This document shows positions 1 to 8,555 of a DNA stretch of 48,994 nucleotides, piece by piece (positions within the stretch are counted from its first letter, which is position 1; the number at the start of each line of letters is the position of its first letter). The translations under genes and the position numbers were made by a program. The DNA comes from an uncultured Bacteroides sp. Lineage in GTDB: Bacteria; Bacteroidota; Bacteroidia; Bacteroidales; Bacteroidaceae. The notes under the pieces are model-generated. The model worked only from the letters and a program-made list of their open reading frames with translations. It did no database searches and was not told the DNA's origin. Location of the stretch: contig CASENS010000037.1 of NCBI GenBank assembly GCA_949289345.1, forward strand, positions 1-48,994, read 5' to 3'.

Positions 1-26
1 ATTATGTTAACATGGTTCCTGACAAA

Positions 27-139
27 ATCACTTTGGCTACCAGCCAATGGTAAATTCAAAGCTAATTAATTAACAAAACTCGGTTTAGGGCACTGAAAAG
101 TGCCCTTTCAAAGGGGGATGCCCTAAATTGAGTGCTTAC
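27..139. repeat. Direct repeat copy 1 flanking PIN-toxin fragment
   Basis: This is the left copy of a ~110-bp direct repeat whose second copy is at 407-517. The core 51-95 is identical to 431-475, and the last 17 bases (123-139) are identical to 501-517. Similarity stops abruptly at 139/517, where copy 1 runs into the PIN fragment and copy 2 into the leader of the MBOAT gene. It contains several stop codons in the forward frames and looks non-coding. Confidence 0.85.
88..105 (+). terminator. Hairpin with GAAA loop, terminator-like
   Basis: GGGCACT and AGTGCCC form a perfect 7-bp stem closed by a GAAA tetraloop, followed by a short T run. It could end transcription of whatever lies left of the window. 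The equivalent hairpin in repeat copy 2 (468-485) keeps the stem with one C-A mismatch. The T run is short, so termination is only plausible. Confidence 0.45.
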
Positions 140-384
140 AATACGTTTCACAAGAAGATATTCTCCAAACGCTTCGTTTGATTGAACTTTTTTGTACGAA
201 TGCCATTATTCAAAGAAATGCGGAATCTGAAATTCGTGATATAAAAGATCTATATCTTCTTTCACTGGCTGAAACAATCAAGGCTGATTATATTCTGACA
301 GGTGATAAGGATTTGCTGGTATTGCACAAGCATAAACAAACCATCATTCTTACATTGACGGATTTTTATGAATTGTTGACATAA
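127..384 (+). pseudogene. PIN-domain toxin, N-terminally truncated remnant
   Basis: The open frame encodes the C-terminal half of a COG1569-type PIN-domain ribonuclease, the toxin of many type II toxin-antitoxin pairs. The recognisable parts are RDIKDLYLLSLAE and ADYILTGDKDLLVL, which carry the later acidic residues of the PIN active site, and the usual end LTDFYELL. The N-terminal part with the first catalytic Asp is missing: the frame begins right after a stop at 124-126 and at the edge of the upstream direct repeat. There is no ATG before the conserved part (only a TTG at 178) and no antitoxin gene beside it. It is therefore a broken gene captured between two repeat copies and is probably inactive. 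Domain identity is confident; loss of function is inferred from the missing half. Confidence 0.75.
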
Positions 385-406
385 CAAGTAAGCAGTCAAA
401 AATGGC

Positions 407-517
407 ATCACTTTAGCTACCAGCCAATGTTAAATTCAAAGCTAATTAATTAACAAAACTCGGTTTAGGGCACTGTTGAGTACCCATTCTAAGGAGGGAT
501 CTAAATTGAGTGCTTAC
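407..517. repeat. Direct repeat copy 2 flanking PIN-toxin fragment
   Basis: This is the right copy of the repeat at 27-139, offset by about 380 bp. It starts about 20 bp after the PIN stop codon and ends 32 bp before the MBOAT start, so it forms most of that gene's leader. It is slightly diverged from copy 1, with two small gaps and several substitutions after position 475. That argues against very recent duplication. Confidence 0.85.
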
Positions 518-549
518 GTCAAGATTGGACACTATTGAAGTGCTACAAC

Positions 550-1959
550 ATGTTATTCAATACTTTCAATTTTTGGATCATTTTCCCTTTCATATTTGTA
601 TTTTATTGGCTTATACCGACAAAATATAATTCTATTAAGAAGGTATTTTTACTTCTAATAAGTTATCTTCTTTATATGAATTACAATGCAGTCTATGCCT
701 TAGTACTATTGTATATTACCATTGTGACATACGGAGGAGGGTTGCTTGTTGGGAAGACAGACGGGGGAAAAAAGATATGGATTACGGTGGGGGCATTGTT
801 TACATTAGGCCCTTTACTGATATTTAAGTATTATAATTTCTTGTGCGACAACTGCAATGAATTGCTTTCTTTGGCTGGACTGAGGTTTTCGTTGCCCGGA
901 TTGAATTGGGCAATTCCTTTAGGTATTTCTTTTTTTACTTTTCAGGCAATCGGATATTTGTGGGATGTGTATTACAAGAGGATACAGGCGGAAAAATCGT
1001 TTTTGGATTATCTGTTGTTCGTCTCTTTCTTTCCCCAGATTGCATCGGGACCTATCAGTAAAGCATCGGAACTGTTACCTCAAATTAAAAAGCTGCATCC
1101 ATTTAATTATACGCAGGCGGTATCCGGATTGAAACTGTTGCTATGGGGAATGTTCTTGAAAGTTGTTGTAGCTGACAGGTTAGGGCTATATGTGGATACG
1201 GTATATAGGGCTTATGAGCATTATTCAGGTATTACCTGTTTCATTGCCAGTTTGTTTTATTCGATACAAATATATGGTGACTTTGCGGGTTATTCATTGA
1301 TGGCCATAGGAATAGCCAAGGCATTGGGTTTTGACTTGATAAATAACTTCCAACGACCATATTTTTCGGTCAGTGTGACAGACTTTTGGAGAAGATGGCA
1401 TATTTCGCTTTCCAGATGGCTGAAAGATTATGTGTATATTCCTTTGGGCGGAAGCAGATGCAGCAAATGGAGGAATTATTGGAACATATTGATGACATTT
1501 TTGGTGAGTGGCATTTGGCATGGTGCGAATTGGACATTTATTATATGGGGTGTTCTGCATGGCGCTTTTCAAATAGTGGAGAAGGCATTGGGTCTTCAAA
1601 AATATACCGGGAATAAAGGTTGGCAGAAGGGAATGAGGATATTGATTACTTTCTTGCTGGTGAATCTTGCTTGGATATTTTTCAGAATGCCGAGTATAGG
1701 AGACGCATGGGAGATAATCATGAAGATAGTTACTGATTTTAATGGGGAAATCTATAAATCGTCCAATACAAATCTGCTGCTGTATTTAACAGGTATATTT
1801 ATTCTCCTGTTTAAGGATGTAAAAGATGAGTTTTGGACGGGACGTCATACGGTTTTCGATAAGAAAATTGTGAAATGGGTTGTCTGCTTGCTGCTGTTTG
1901 TTCTGATTGTTAGCGTGGGGGTTCTTGACAGCGGGCAGTTTATCTATGCAAATTTTTGA
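550..1959 (+). CDS. MBOAT family O-acyltransferase (AlgI/DltB-like)
   Basis: This polytopic inner-membrane protein of about 469 residues belongs to the membrane-bound O-acyltransferase family. In AlgI-type systems such proteins pass acetyl groups across the membrane for transfer to an extracellular polysaccharide. Visible landmarks are DFWRRWHISLSRWLKDY (about 278-294), the diagnostic WHGANW at about 323-328 with its conserved His, and a second His in VLHG near 337. About ten hydrophobic segments span the protein and the length is typical. I chose the ATG at 550; a TTG 15 bases upstream is also in frame. The next gene, 12 bp downstream, encodes an SGNH-type partner, which is the usual AlgI/AlgJ-like arrangement. 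Function as a capsule O-acetylation enzyme is inferred from family and context; the acyl group is not known. Confidence 0.9.
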   Translation: MLFNTFNFWIIFPFIFVFYWLIPTKYNSIKKVFLLLISYLLYMNYNAVYALVLLYITIVTYGGGLLVGKTDGGKKIWITVGALFTLGPLLIFKYYNFLCDNCNELLSLAGLRFSLPGLNWAIPLGISFFTFQAIGYLWDVYYKRIQAEKSFLDYLLFVSFFPQIASGPISKASELLPQIKKLHPFNYTQAVSGLKLLLWGMFLKVVVADRLGLYVDTVYRAYEHYSGITCFIASLFYSIQIYGDFAGYSLMAIGIAKALGFDLINNFQRPYFSVSVTDFWRRWHISLSRWLKDYVYIPLGGSRCSKWRNYWNILMTFLVSGIWHGANWTFIIWGVLHGAFQIVEKALGLQKYTGNKGWQKGMRILITFLLVNLAWIFFRMPSIGDAWEIIMKIVTDFNGEIYKSSNTNLLLYLTGIFILLFKDVKDEFWTGRHTVFDKKIVKWVVCLLLFVLIVSVGVLDSGQFIYANF

Positions 1960-1971
1960 ATAAGGATTCCT

Positions 1972-2916
1972 ATGAAGCGTTTTATTGGATATGTTTTTCT
2001 GTTTTTCATAGCAGTGTTCTGCATTGACAGATTAGCCGGACTTTGCTTTGATTACCTGAATTCACATGCAAAAGGAGGTGACACGGCAAACCAATATTAT
2101 ATTTGTAAACAATCGGATGAAGATATATTGATTTTCGGTTCATCAAGGGCAAATCATCATTACGTCCCTTCCATTATAGAAGATTCGTTAAACATGTCAT
2201 GCTATAATTGTGGAACGGATGGAAATGGAATTCTGTTGCATTACGGACGATATAAATTGATTTCAGAAAGATATACCCCCAAGATAATCATCTATGATTT
2301 GACGGATGCTTTTGATATACTCCCCAATGACAATTTAAAATATTTAGAACAGCTGAAGCAATATCATGATGAGGCGAATTTAATTGAACTGTTTGACGAT
2401 GTGGCTGTTACCGAACGATATAAGCTGTATTCCAAGCTGTATCAATACAATACCAAATTCATTCAAATGTTGGGAGATAATATTAAACCGCAACAACAAA
2501 CCGTACAAGGATACAAGCCCCTCCTTCATGTAATGGATTATGAACCAGACAACAGACGGATGGGAACAAATACAGAAACGGATAGTATAAAACTTAAATA
2601 TCTCGAGAAATTCATTATAGACACTAAATGGAAAGGCATAAAACTCGTTTTTATCATTTCACCTTATTATAGGGCTTGTTCATCCGACTCCTATAAACCG
2701 GCTAAAATGTTAACAGAAAAATACAACGTGCCTCTATGGGATTTTTACGCAGATAAACAATACAACACGAGTAAGGATTATTTTAGCGATTCATCGCATT
2801 TAAACGACACCGGAGCTCGAATTTTCACAAAGGGGATCATCTTCCAACTAAGACATGTAGCTGAATGCCGGGCTTATAACACACAGCAAACTTATCAAGA
2901 GATATTGCCTGATTAA
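1972..2916 (+). CDS. SGNH-type membrane-anchored protein, partner of MBOAT
   Basis: This protein of 314 residues has an N-terminal signal anchor (about 4-22) and then a periplasmic domain. FGSSRANHH (about 55-63) matches the block I Ser region of SGNH/GDSL esterase-acyltransferases, and DSSHLNDTGA near the C-terminus supplies the block V Asp and His. AlgJ/AlgX and DltD-like proteins with this layout take acyl groups delivered by an MBOAT partner and place them on the polymer. Position directly after the MBOAT gene supports that role. A separate role as a deacylase cannot be excluded from sequence. The catalytic Ser, Asp and His candidates are all present, so it should be active. Confidence 0.75.
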   Translation: MKRFIGYVFLFFIAVFCIDRLAGLCFDYLNSHAKGGDTANQYYICKQSDEDILIFGSSRANHHYVPSIIEDSLNMSCYNCGTDGNGILLHYGRYKLISERYTPKIIIYDLTDAFDILPNDNLKYLEQLKQYHDEANLIELFDDVAVTERYKLYSKLYQYNTKFIQMLGDNIKPQQQTVQGYKPLLHVMDYEPDNRRMGTNTETDSIKLKYLEKFIIDTKWKGIKLVFIISPYYRACSSDSYKPAKMLTEKYNVPLWDFYADKQYNTSKDYFSDSSHLNDTGARIFTKGIIFQLRHVAECRAYNTQQTYQEILPD

Positions 2917-2938
2917 CCTATAGAATTAGATTTAGATT

Positions 2939-4075
2939 ATGATAAGCATCCTGTACAGTAAAAAAGAGCTTCATAGCTTATTGAATTACATTTTTAATTT
3001 GCTATTCAGTTCTAAATATAAAGAACTGAACAACTCCAATTACATCAATCAGATGGTGCCGCGATTTGAACGTGTTTATCTGAGATTGGAGAAATTACCT
3101 GAGACCATTGTTTTATCTAATGAGGACTTATTTCCAAACAAAATAAAGACATCCTGGGAACAATTTGACGCTTCCTTTGACGGAACGATAACAGAATCCA
3201 TAAAAAAAAATTATGCCATATTGATAAAAAAGACCGCTTCATTCCTAAAATACATGGAGAGTCTCCCGGCAAGTAAAAATGAAAAAAGGTCTTCATTCAA
3301 TGCCCGTTCCATAGACGTAGAAGAGGAAAAAAAGAAGCAACGCCAACTTAAAAAACAATATGACAGACTAAAGGAACTGATTGATAAACGGGATACTGCC
3401 GACCCCGATCCTCAAACCGTTGAACTCCTGCAGGAACAGCTGAAAGCTAAAGCTCAAGAAGTGAAAGAGGTTAGAGAGAATGTCGAGTCTGTAGACGCAG
3501 ATCAAACAGCCGAAACTAATTGGGCCGACCGAATAAAACAAGCTTTTAATGATTTAGGCGTATATACCCAGCCTATAGAAAAAGAAAGGGAAAAAGTGAA
3601 AGCAGAATATTGGGGGTTTCTTATAGCAACATGGATTTTAGTCATTTTGTTTTGCATATTGTATTATTTGTTTATAAAGGAAGTACAAGAATACAAAATT
3701 ATCCTTTGTTCATGGTTAGACTATCTGCCTTATGGAATACTGCTGCCAGTGTATAGTCTGTTAATATGGTTATGCGTTTACCAGAAGAATCGTGCGCACA
3801 AAATTTCCATTGAACTGACCACACGCCTTTTCAATATACAGTATCTGGAAGGTTTGCTAAAGTTGACCAACACGTTGTCTGCCAACCCTAACGAAGCCAT
3901 CAACAAGATAGATCATGCTGTTGATTCCATGTTGCAAAGTTATTTGAAACAGGCAGACCATAACCAACTATCAGAAGCGGAACTTTCCCGTATAGAAGTT
4001 AAAGAATTAGAAGGTACTCCCTATTGGAAACTGCTTCAAGAAATAAAAGAACTTATTAAAACTATCAAGCAATGA
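2939..4075 (+). CDS. Unknown protein: coiled coil plus two transmembrane helices
   Basis: I do not recognise this 378-residue protein. The N-terminal ~120 residues look helical and soluble. Residues about 126-183 are very rich in Lys, Glu and Gln with heptad character, suggesting a coiled coil. Two strong transmembrane helices follow at about 227-245 and 262-281, and a soluble helical tail of about 95 residues ends the protein. There is no signal peptide or enzymatic motif. The downstream gene overlaps by ATGA, so the two are co-translated and probably act together. Neither resembles polysaccharide enzymes. The codon-poor, AT-rich sequence and position between the acylation pair and the flippase suggest an inserted two-gene cassette. 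Membrane-anchored effector with a small partner is one possible reading, but it is only a guess. Confidence 0.7.
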   Translation: MISILYSKKELHSLLNYIFNLLFSSKYKELNNSNYINQMVPRFERVYLRLEKLPETIVLSNEDLFPNKIKTSWEQFDASFDGTITESIKKNYAILIKKTASFLKYMESLPASKNEKRSSFNARSIDVEEEKKKQRQLKKQYDRLKELIDKRDTADPDPQTVELLQEQLKAKAQEVKEVRENVESVDADQTAETNWADRIKQAFNDLGVYTQPIEKEREKVKAEYWGFLIATWILVILFCILYYLFIKEVQEYKIILCSWLDYLPYGILLPVYSLLIWLCVYQKNRAHKISIELTTRLFNIQYLEGLLKLTNTLSANPNEAINKIDHAVDSMLQSYLKQADHNQLSEAELSRIEVKELEGTPYWKLLQEIKELIKTIKQ

Positions 4076-4419
4076 CTGAAAAAGAATACGATCTTATGGT
4101 GGAAAAGCTGACTTTGGCAACACAAGCTAGAAAATTAGAATGGAGAGAAGATAAATCACGTTTTTCCACAGTTGTCAACGAATGCCCCATAACCATTTAC
4201 CCTGATTATGATCCTCTTTTAGAAAACTCCAGTTATTCGTTAGCTTTAGCTAACCCTCAAGGAGTGGTTTTTAACACCTATTCCGTTGACGAGATTTCTG
4301 ACAAGTCCGGATACGAGCGTTTGGATAAGCTATACGCTATGATAAAAGATTCTATTTACCAGATTAGCGAATCGGAGCAGAAAATTTTAAAAGGTTTGGA
4401 ATACTTAGTTAGAAAATAA
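4072..4419 (+). CDS. Unknown small soluble protein, partner of 2939 gene
   Basis: This 115-residue protein has no signal peptide or membrane segment. Its predicted layout is an N-terminal helix, a strand-rich middle (residues about 22-70, with alternating hydrophobic residues such as ITIYPDYDP and YSLALANPQGVVF), and a C-terminal helical end. The start ATG overlaps the preceding stop as ATGA, making translational coupling to the two-TM protein very likely. I cannot assign a family with confidence. Small strand-rich proteins of this shape occur as accessory or immunity partners next to membrane or effector proteins, but no specific match is claimed. It is followed by about 110 bp without coding sequence, so the pair is set off from the flippase gene. 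Confidence 0.65.
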   Translation: MTEKEYDLMVEKLTLATQARKLEWREDKSRFSTVVNECPITIYPDYDPLLENSSYSLALANPQGVVFNTYSVDEISDKSGYERLDKLYAMIKDSIYQISESEQKILKGLEYLVRK

Positions 4420-4531
4420 TTGTTTGCTAAAATACTACACGCCAGATGAGGCATTTTAATGTTTTATTTTGAGCACTACAAAAAACTCAAGTAGTTATCA
4501 GTAAACCAAGCTGACAATATCCCGTAATGAT

Positions 4532-6085
4532 ATGCCTGATACTTCTGCCAACAACAAACGCATAGCCAAAAACACGCTATTCCTTTATTTTAGGATGCTG
4601 TTCATCATGGCCGTAAGCCTATATACAAGTCGGGTTGTATTAAACGTTTTAGGCATTGAAGATTTCGGTATTTATAATGTCGTAGGCGGAATTGTCGGAA
4701 TGTTCAGTTTCATAAATGGTGCCATGACTGCCGGTACTCAGCGCTATTTGAACTTCGCTATCGGCATTGATGACTTCACCCAGACAAAAAAGGTATTCAA
4801 TACATGCATTAACATTCATTCGATTTTTGCAGGCTTCATCATATTGTTAGCGGAGACTATCGGGTTGTGGTTCTTTTACACACAGATGAATATTCCCGAC
4901 TCCAGAATGACTGCGGCATTTTGGGTTTATCAATGCTCTATAGCAACAACATGTATTATGGTCATAAGCGTTCCGTACAACGCTATTATCATTGCACATG
5001 AGAGAATGAATGTTTTTGCCTATATATCAATTGTAGAAGTTGTTTGTAAACTGGCTATCGTATTCCTGTTATTGGCAGGAAATGCCGACCGCCTTATTCT
5101 CTATGCTTTTTTGATGTTGTGCGTCCAAATCGGTATCCGCTTCCTATATGGTATTTATTGTAAGAAGAACTTTCCTGAGACCGGATTTTTATTTATTAAA
5201 GACTTTAAACTTATAAAAGACATGTTGGGTTTCACGGGGTGGAATTTATGGGGAGGATGTGCGCACATTGCTTTTACCCAAGGGGTAAATATTCTCTTGA
5301 ACATCTTTTTCGGTCCGTCCGTTAATGCAGCCCGAGGAGTTGCTATACAAGTACAAAATGCAATATCGCAGTTTGCCACTAACTTTCAAACGGCACTTAA
5401 CCCACAGATTATTAAATCATATGCACGACAGGATTATTCCTACATGTACAATTTGGTATATAGAAGTTCAAAGTTCTCATTTTTCTTATTGTTTTTGCTT
5501 TCGCTCCCGATTTTATTGGAAACGAACGCCATACTTATCATTTGGTTGGGAAATGTTCCGGAATATACAGTTCAATTCATCCGATTGATTTTATGGATTG
5601 CCATCATTGACGCAATTTCAAATCCTTTAATGATATCAGCAACTGCAACAGGAAAAATGAAAGTATACCAAAGTGTATGTGGAGGTATTCTGCTAATGAT
5701 TGTTCCTGTTTCATATATCGTATTAAAATTGGGAGCCTCCCCTTCTGCTGTTTTTATCGTACACCTGATTATCGGAGTCGTCACTTTTATGGCGAGACTT
5801 TATATTGTACATAAATTGATCGGCTTGCCGATAAAGGGATATCTTCATGTAGTGGTCCGAAGCATTGCATTCGTGGGGGCGACGGCTGCAATAATTCCTA
5901 TGGCAGTTAAGATTCTATTGGGATACGATTCGCTTCTAAACACAGTAATCGTATGTATTACTGCCCTGTTTTCATCCTTTTTATCTATCTATCTGATTGG
6001 GCTGAATAACAATGAAAAAAAATTCATTTGTGAAAAAGTGAATCGTTTATATACACAATTGAGAAAAAATGATAACGATAAATAA
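4532..6085 (+). CDS. Wzx-type oligosaccharide flippase
   Basis: This 517-residue inner-membrane protein has about 12-14 hydrophobic helices and the pattern of the MVF/PST superfamily, which moves lipid-linked repeat units across the inner membrane. The N-terminus has the family-typical stretch around TSRVVLNVLGIEDFGIYNVVGG, in which LG(I)EDFGIYN is very common in Bacteroidetes capsule flippases. A block near residues 235-275 (WNLWGGCAH... VNILLNIFFGP) is also typical. The length is normal. It is preceded by about 110 bp of non-coding DNA and overlaps the next gene by 17 bp. Within the locus it would export the repeat unit assembled by the glycosyltransferases downstream. Substrate is unknown. 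Confidence 0.9.
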   Translation: MPDTSANNKRIAKNTLFLYFRMLFIMAVSLYTSRVVLNVLGIEDFGIYNVVGGIVGMFSFINGAMTAGTQRYLNFAIGIDDFTQTKKVFNTCINIHSIFAGFIILLAETIGLWFFYTQMNIPDSRMTAAFWVYQCSIATTCIMVISVPYNAIIIAHERMNVFAYISIVEVVCKLAIVFLLLAGNADRLILYAFLMLCVQIGIRFLYGIYCKKNFPETGFLFIKDFKLIKDMLGFTGWNLWGGCAHIAFTQGVNILLNIFFGPSVNAARGVAIQVQNAISQFATNFQTALNPQIIKSYARQDYSYMYNLVYRSSKFSFFLLFLLSLPILLETNAILIIWLGNVPEYTVQFIRLILWIAIIDAISNPLMISATATGKMKVYQSVCGGILLMIVPVSYIVLKLGASPSAVFIVHLIIGVVTFMARLYIVHKLIGLPIKGYLHVVVRSIAFVGATAAIIPMAVKILLGYDSLLNTVIVCITALFSSFLSIYLIGLNNNEKKFICEKVNRLYTQLRKNDNDK

Positions 6086-7292
6086 CCCTAAAGATTGCTG
6101 TGGCTGTTCTGCTTGTGTACAACGTTGTCCCAAGCATTGCATATCTTTAATAGAGGATAATGAAGGATTCTTTTATCCGAAGGTGAATGTGAACGCTTGC
6201 ATAGACTGCGGACTGTGCGAAAAAGTCTGTCCCATGCTTAATCGCTCCAACGATATGAGGAAGCCGATAGAAGTTTATGCCGCAAAAAACCGAGATGAAG
6301 AAATCCGCAGAACAAGTTCTTCTGGGGGAGTGTTCAGCGCATTGGCAATACAGGTGATAAAGGAGGACGGTGTGGTTTTTGGCGCTTGTTTCAATGCAGA
6401 CTGGGAAGTGATACATGATTATGCTGAGACCGAAGAAGAATTGGTAAAATTCAGAGGTTCCAAATATGTGCAAAGCCGTATCGGAAATGCTTATTTGTTG
6501 GCAGAAAAATTCTTGAAAGCAGGACGAAAAGTCTTGTTCTCAGGAACACCCTGCCAGATAGCCGGATTGAAGTTCTTTTTACGAAAAGAGTATGAGAACC
6601 TATATACAGCTGATATTATTTGCCACGGTGTTCCAAGTCCGGGCATTTGGCGTGAATACTTAAAAGAAGAGATTGCGCTGACGCGCAATCGAAAAAATAC
6701 AGTTTTGCCTCACCCTATCCATGAAAAGGATACCCGCGTAGAGGGTATCTCTTTCAGGGATAAAGAGTATGGCTGGAAAAAATTCAGTTTTGCTCTCACT
6801 CTCTCCACGACCAACGGGAGTGGAGAAAAATTCAGTTTTTGCTCTCATATCCCCCTGCATGAAAACCTTTTCCTGAAAGGTTTCCTGGCAAACCTATACT
6901 TGCGTCCTTCCTGTTATGCCTGCCCTGTGAAATGCGGGAAAAGTGGAAGTGACCTCACTTTGGGTGACTTTTGGGGATTATCCGCTGTGTTTCCTGAGTT
7001 GGATGACGACAAAGGAATGACTGCATTGTTGGCAAACAGCACAAAGGGGAAACGGCTTTTGGAAAGAACCGACATCAAGACTTGGGTAACGAATTATGAA
7101 AGTGTGCTTCGAGGCAACCCGGCATTGGAAAGATCTGTCCGTATCCCTGAAAACAGAGCGAAATTCTACGAATATGCAGATATACCTTTTGGAAAGCGGA
7201 TACGCAAGTATACCCGTACGGATATTAAAAGCAGGATAAAAAGGAAAATAAAAAGAATCGTTACCGGTATTGTGAACGGTAAATCGAACTAA
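6069..7292 (+). CDS. FrhB-like 4Fe-4S protein of capsule loci
   Basis: This cytoplasmic protein of 407 residues combines two ferredoxin-type 4Fe-4S motifs with a coenzyme F420 hydrogenase/dehydrogenase beta-subunit-like domain. The motifs are a CCGCSACVQRCP cluster at about 10-21 and CIDCGLCEKVCP at about 44-55. FRGSKYVQS, FSGTPCQIAGL and LRPSCYACP (with GSDLTLGDFWG) are typical of the FrhB domain proteins found in Bacteroidetes and Firmicutes polysaccharide loci, often next to pyruvyltransferases, as here two genes later. F420 is not expected in this organism, so a flavin- or ferredoxin-linked reduction of a sugar or pyruvyl group is more likely. The reaction is unproven. It overlaps the flippase gene by 17 bp. 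A short imperfect direct repeat lies inside the gene (6777-6798 and 6825-6847). Confidence 0.85.
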   Translation: MITINNPKDCCGCSACVQRCPKHCISLIEDNEGFFYPKVNVNACIDCGLCEKVCPMLNRSNDMRKPIEVYAAKNRDEEIRRTSSSGGVFSALAIQVIKEDGVVFGACFNADWEVIHDYAETEEELVKFRGSKYVQSRIGNAYLLAEKFLKAGRKVLFSGTPCQIAGLKFFLRKEYENLYTADIICHGVPSPGIWREYLKEEIALTRNRKNTVLPHPIHEKDTRVEGISFRDKEYGWKKFSFALTLSTTNGSGEKFSFCSHIPLHENLFLKGFLANLYLRPSCYACPVKCGKSGSDLTLGDFWGLSAVFPELDDDKGMTALLANSTKGKRLLERTDIKTWVTNYESVLRGNPALERSVRIPENRAKFYEYADIPFGKRIRKYTRTDIKSRIKRKIKRIVTGIVNGKSN

Positions 7293-7310
7293 TACACAAA
7301 ATTCTGGAAC

Positions 7311-8546
7311 ATGACTCTGAAAGAGATCAAAAGGAATCCGTTGCTGCAATTCTTGGCCAGTATTGTTTTGTACCAGTTCGGTACGATTATACGTCTGCAA
7401 CTGGACAGCCAATTGCTTGGAAACAGCCTAAGAATTATCGGTTTCCTTGTGTTATGTTATTCTTTGTACTATCAACTGTCATACGTAAAAAGGCCCAGGC
7501 TTTCTTTTGTGATGAAATTCCTTTTATGTTGGAATGTCATCAATATTATCATTTCAATCTTTACAAGCGGACTGAACTTGACACGTATGTTCGGTGAGGA
7601 TTCCTATATCCTCAATTACCTGTTGCCCTTTTTATTGCTATACAACGTCAAGTATGTACCACTTAGGGAGATTTTTAAATTTGCTGTCGTATTTGAAATT
7701 TTTGCATTGGTGTTGATAGCCTTGAATTTTCAATATATCATCATGGCCAGCAACATCCAACTGATAACAGGCTCTTTGGAAGAAAATTCACGCATGCAGT
7801 CATTGGCGCAAATACCAATCATGTGGTCCATACCCGCGGCCATTTTATTTTTCAACTACCAGCTTGTACAGAAGAAATACCTCGTCATATCCGTTATGGC
7901 TTTTATACTGGCCATCGCTTTTTCAATGGCTTTTGGAAGACGCTCTACAAGTGCTTACGGCATTGTTTTCCTGCTGGCAGCTTTTGGTTTTTACATGTCC
8001 TATGCGCGTATCGGTTTCAGCAAAAAAATGATATTCAGTTTTCTTGTCTTGTTATTGGTTGTTGTAGCCATAAGTTATGTGGCAAACCATTTCCAGTATC
8101 TTATGAGCCGTGGTCTGGAAGATACGCGTTCTGGCGTAAATGACGCATTTTATGCAGATATGAAAACTATGGATTATATATTTGGAAGGGGACTGAACGG
8201 TACTTATTACGACCCGTTGAACGTCTTTGACAGCATAAAAAATCAGAGACCCGGACACGAAACAGGATACCTCAACATTATCCTTCATTCGGGATTGTTG
8301 TTTCTGATACCTTATTTGCTTTTATGCCTGCGTTCAGCTGTAAAAGGTTTCTTCTCATCACGCAATCTTTTGGTAAAATCCATGGCCATTTATATATTCA
8401 TCAATTGCCTGATGCTTATTTTAGGTAGTTATCCGTCATTCAATCTTCGTTTCTATATTTTGTGGATAGGCATTTTGCTGTGTAACAGTGCTTACTTCAG
8501 GAACATGAATAACCGGATGATTAGAAGATATTTTGGCACATTATAA
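7311..8546 (+). CDS. Wzy-like O-antigen/capsule polymerase
   Basis: This 411-residue integral membrane protein has about ten hydrophobic segments and a long soluble loop around residues 255-320 before the last helices. The loop contains YIFGRGLNGTYYD and GHETGYLNIILHSG, the latter matching the His-containing motif of the O-antigen polymerase/ligase superfamily. Sequence in this family is poorly conserved, so the call rests on topology, the loop motif and position between the flippase and transferase genes. The role would be joining repeat units on the periplasmic side. It is the only polymerase candidate in the window. Confidence 0.8.
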   Translation: MTLKEIKRNPLLQFLASIVLYQFGTIIRLQLDSQLLGNSLRIIGFLVLCYSLYYQLSYVKRPRLSFVMKFLLCWNVINIIISIFTSGLNLTRMFGEDSYILNYLLPFLLLYNVKYVPLREIFKFAVVFEIFALVLIALNFQYIIMASNIQLITGSLEENSRMQSLAQIPIMWSIPAAILFFNYQLVQKKYLVISVMAFILAIAFSMAFGRRSTSAYGIVFLLAAFGFYMSYARIGFSKKMIFSFLVLLLVVVAISYVANHFQYLMSRGLEDTRSGVNDAFYADMKTMDYIFGRGLNGTYYDPLNVFDSIKNQRPGHETGYLNIILHSGLLFLIPYLLLCLRSAVKGFFSSRNLLVKSMAIYIFINCLMLILGSYPSFNLRFYILWIGILLCNSAYFRNMNNRMIRRYFGTL

Positions 8547-8555
8547 AAAATCAAT

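Noticed and set aside
1-549. Invertible promoter of the Bacteroides capsule type
   Set aside because: I looked for inverted repeats flanking a promoter-sized segment; only direct repeats are present. The true locus start is probably left of the window.
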